64,000 nucleotides of DNA, from NCBI RefSeq assembly GCF_947500835.1, contig NZ_CANMTQ010000010.1:1-64000 (forward strand), in the 5' to 3' direction. This DNA is from an uncultured Halomonas sp. GTDB taxonomy: Bacteria > Pseudomonadota > Gammaproteobacteria > Pseudomonadales > Halomonadaceae. The position numbers were made by a program, and so were the translations under genes. Shown one piece after another: positions 63,036 to 64,000 of this stretch. How positions within the stretch are numbered: position 1 is the stretch's first letter; each line of letters opens with the position of its first letter. A model generated the notes under the pieces. It made no database searches. It saw only the letters and a list, made by a program, of their open reading frames with translations, and was not told where the DNA came from.

Positions 63036-63961
63036 GCGAGGCGGACAATCCCTTTCTCAATGTCCATCAGGTGGCAGAGCTCTTGCATCTGAACGAAAAG
63101 AAGATCTATCAGCTGGCCAGCGACGGCGCCTTGCCAGCGACCAAGGTTACCGGGAAATGGCTTTTCCCCCGTCGACTGGTGGAACACTGGATTCTGGAAT
63201 CCTGTCATCACGGTGTGCTCACGGATCGCTTGATGATTACCGGCAGTGACGATCCATTGCTGGCCGCCATGGTCATGCGACTGAATCAACAGCAGCGCGG
63301 TCAGGCGTTCTACGGACATAGCGTAACCGGCACGCAGCTGGGCCTTGAGCTTTTGTCCCAGGGCAGGGCGGATGTCTGCGCCATTCATTGGGGGCGGGCC
63401 GAGGAGAGCGAGTTGCGTCATCCGGCGCTGATTCGGGGTCATCAAGGCTATCGTCACTGGGTCCTGGTGCGATTGTTTCGGCGCAGTCAGGGCTTGATTA
63501 TTCGTAGCGAGGATCGTCACTTGTCCCTGCATCCTCAAGGGCTCACCCACGGGCTTTCCGGTGCCAGCCGGCGCTGGGTGATGCGTCAGGAAGGCGCCGG
63601 CTCCCAGCGCTTTCTGAAAGAGTGGTTGGCCGGCCAACAATTGCGCCTCGAACAGCTCAATTGCAATGCCATCGCCTATAGTGAAAGAGAAGTTGCTTCA
63701 CTGATTGCCCGCAACGAAGCGGATATCGGCCCGGGTACCCTGTCCGCGGCCAACGAGTTTGGGCTGGGGTTCATACCGGTGAGCGAAGAGGCCTTTGATC
63801 TTGTCACGCCGCGCAACGTCTATTTCCGTTCCTTGCTGCGCCAGTTGTTCGATTATCTGAACAGCGCGCCAGGACTTGCGCTGGCCCAGTCCTTGGGCGG
63901 CTATTCTTTGGAAGAGTGTGGCAAATTGTTATGGCGAGGGGATGCGGTACAGCATGATTGA
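63032..63961 (+). CDS. Helix-turn-helix regulator with binding-protein-like domain
   Basis: A 309-residue protein starting with GTG at 63032, overlapping the fdhD stop (GTGA). Residues 8-55 are an excisionase/MerR-type helix-turn-helix (LNVHQVAELLHLNEKKIYQLASDGALPATKVTGKWLFPRR). The rest is a periplasmic-binding-protein-like domain of the COG1910 kind: GVLTDRLMITGSDDPLLAAMVMRL, then GHQGYRHWVLVRLFRRSQG and VASLIARNEADIGPGTLSAANEFGLGFIPV. Such proteins may sense molybdate, tungstate or a related ligand and control formate dehydrogenase or cofactor genes (inference). It has no signal peptide, so the binding domain is cytoplasmic. Confidence 0.85.
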   Translation: MSEADNPFLNVHQVAELLHLNEKKIYQLASDGALPATKVTGKWLFPRRLVEHWILESCHHGVLTDRLMITGSDDPLLAAMVMRLNQQQRGQAFYGHSVTGTQLGLELLSQGRADVCAIHWGRAEESELRHPALIRGHQGYRHWVLVRLFRRSQGLIIRSEDRHLSLHPQGLTHGLSGASRRWVMRQEGAGSQRFLKEWLAGQQLRLEQLNCNAIAYSEREVASLIARNEADIGPGTLSAANEFGLGFIPVSEEAFDLVTPRNVYFRSLLRQLFDYLNSAPGLALAQSLGGYSLEECGKLLWRGDAVQHD

Positions 63962-64000
63962 CTTTGGTTGAAGGCGACCGAAAAACACTTGTATTACAGG

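Overview
The window reads as a chromosomal stretch of a GC-rich, aerobic gammaproteobacterium, most likely a marine or halophilic member of the Oceanospirillales such as Halomonadaceae. This is inferred from gene content (TusDCB-TusE, BI-1, TRAP/TAXI/TTT transporters, acidic porin, respiratory formate dehydrogenase); no marker gene was compared. It holds about 67 coding regions, one tRNA-Ser, several terminators and a clear set of operators. No insertion sequence, CRISPR array or prophage was seen.

Region 1 (1-20.7 kb) is an acyl-CoA catabolic block of unknown substrate. It has the 3' end of etfA with a degenerate copy of its own tail, a DcaP-like porin, and a minus-strand operon running FadB-like crotonase fusion, two acyl-CoA dehydrogenases, ETF-ubiquinone oxidoreductase and a crotonase. 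Next come a TAXI-type TRAP system with two binding proteins around one fused permease, a TctCBA transporter, a quinone-oxidoreductase-like MDR, a CaiB/BaiF CoA-transferase and an SDR. Together these suggest import of an organic acid, CoA transfer and beta-oxidation-like steps feeding ETF and the quinone pool. The FadB-like protein has lost the NAD-binding part of its dehydrogenase domain.

Region 2 (20.6-34.8 kb) degrades phenol and p-cresol. A DmpR/MopR-type sigma-54 activator with a recognisable phenol pocket is divergent from dmpKLMNOP (multicomponent phenol hydroxylase), which has a good -24/-12 promoter. catA (catechol ortho cleavage), an outer-membrane phenol channel, pchC-pchX-pchF (p-cresol methylhydroxylase), an aldehyde dehydrogenase and a benzyl-alcohol-type dehydrogenase follow. 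They take p-cresol to 4-hydroxybenzoate. catB and catC are not in the window.

Region 3 (34.8-47.0 kb) takes 4-hydroxybenzoate to central metabolism: a DctPQM TRAP transporter directly before pobA, an IclR-family regulator, pcaB, and pcaI-pcaJ-pcaF-pcaL(DC fusion)-pcaH-pcaG. The same 17-bp palindrome (TGTTC-N7-GAACA) lies upstream of dctP, between the regulator and pcaB, and before pcaI, which defines a likely regulon.

Region 4 (47.0-64.0 kb) is mostly housekeeping and formate respiration: tRNA-Ser(UGA), two small unknown proteins, BI-1, tusDCB-tusE, an AcpH-like gene that seems to start at CTG, moeA-moaB-DUF1244, then a complete Cys-type formate dehydrogenase cluster (alpha, beta, gamma, TAT peptide protein, TorD chaperone, polyferredoxin, DUF3306, DUF3305) with divergent fdhD and a helix-turn-helix/binding-domain regulator. 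Molybdenum cofactor genes next to the molybdenum enzyme make functional sense.
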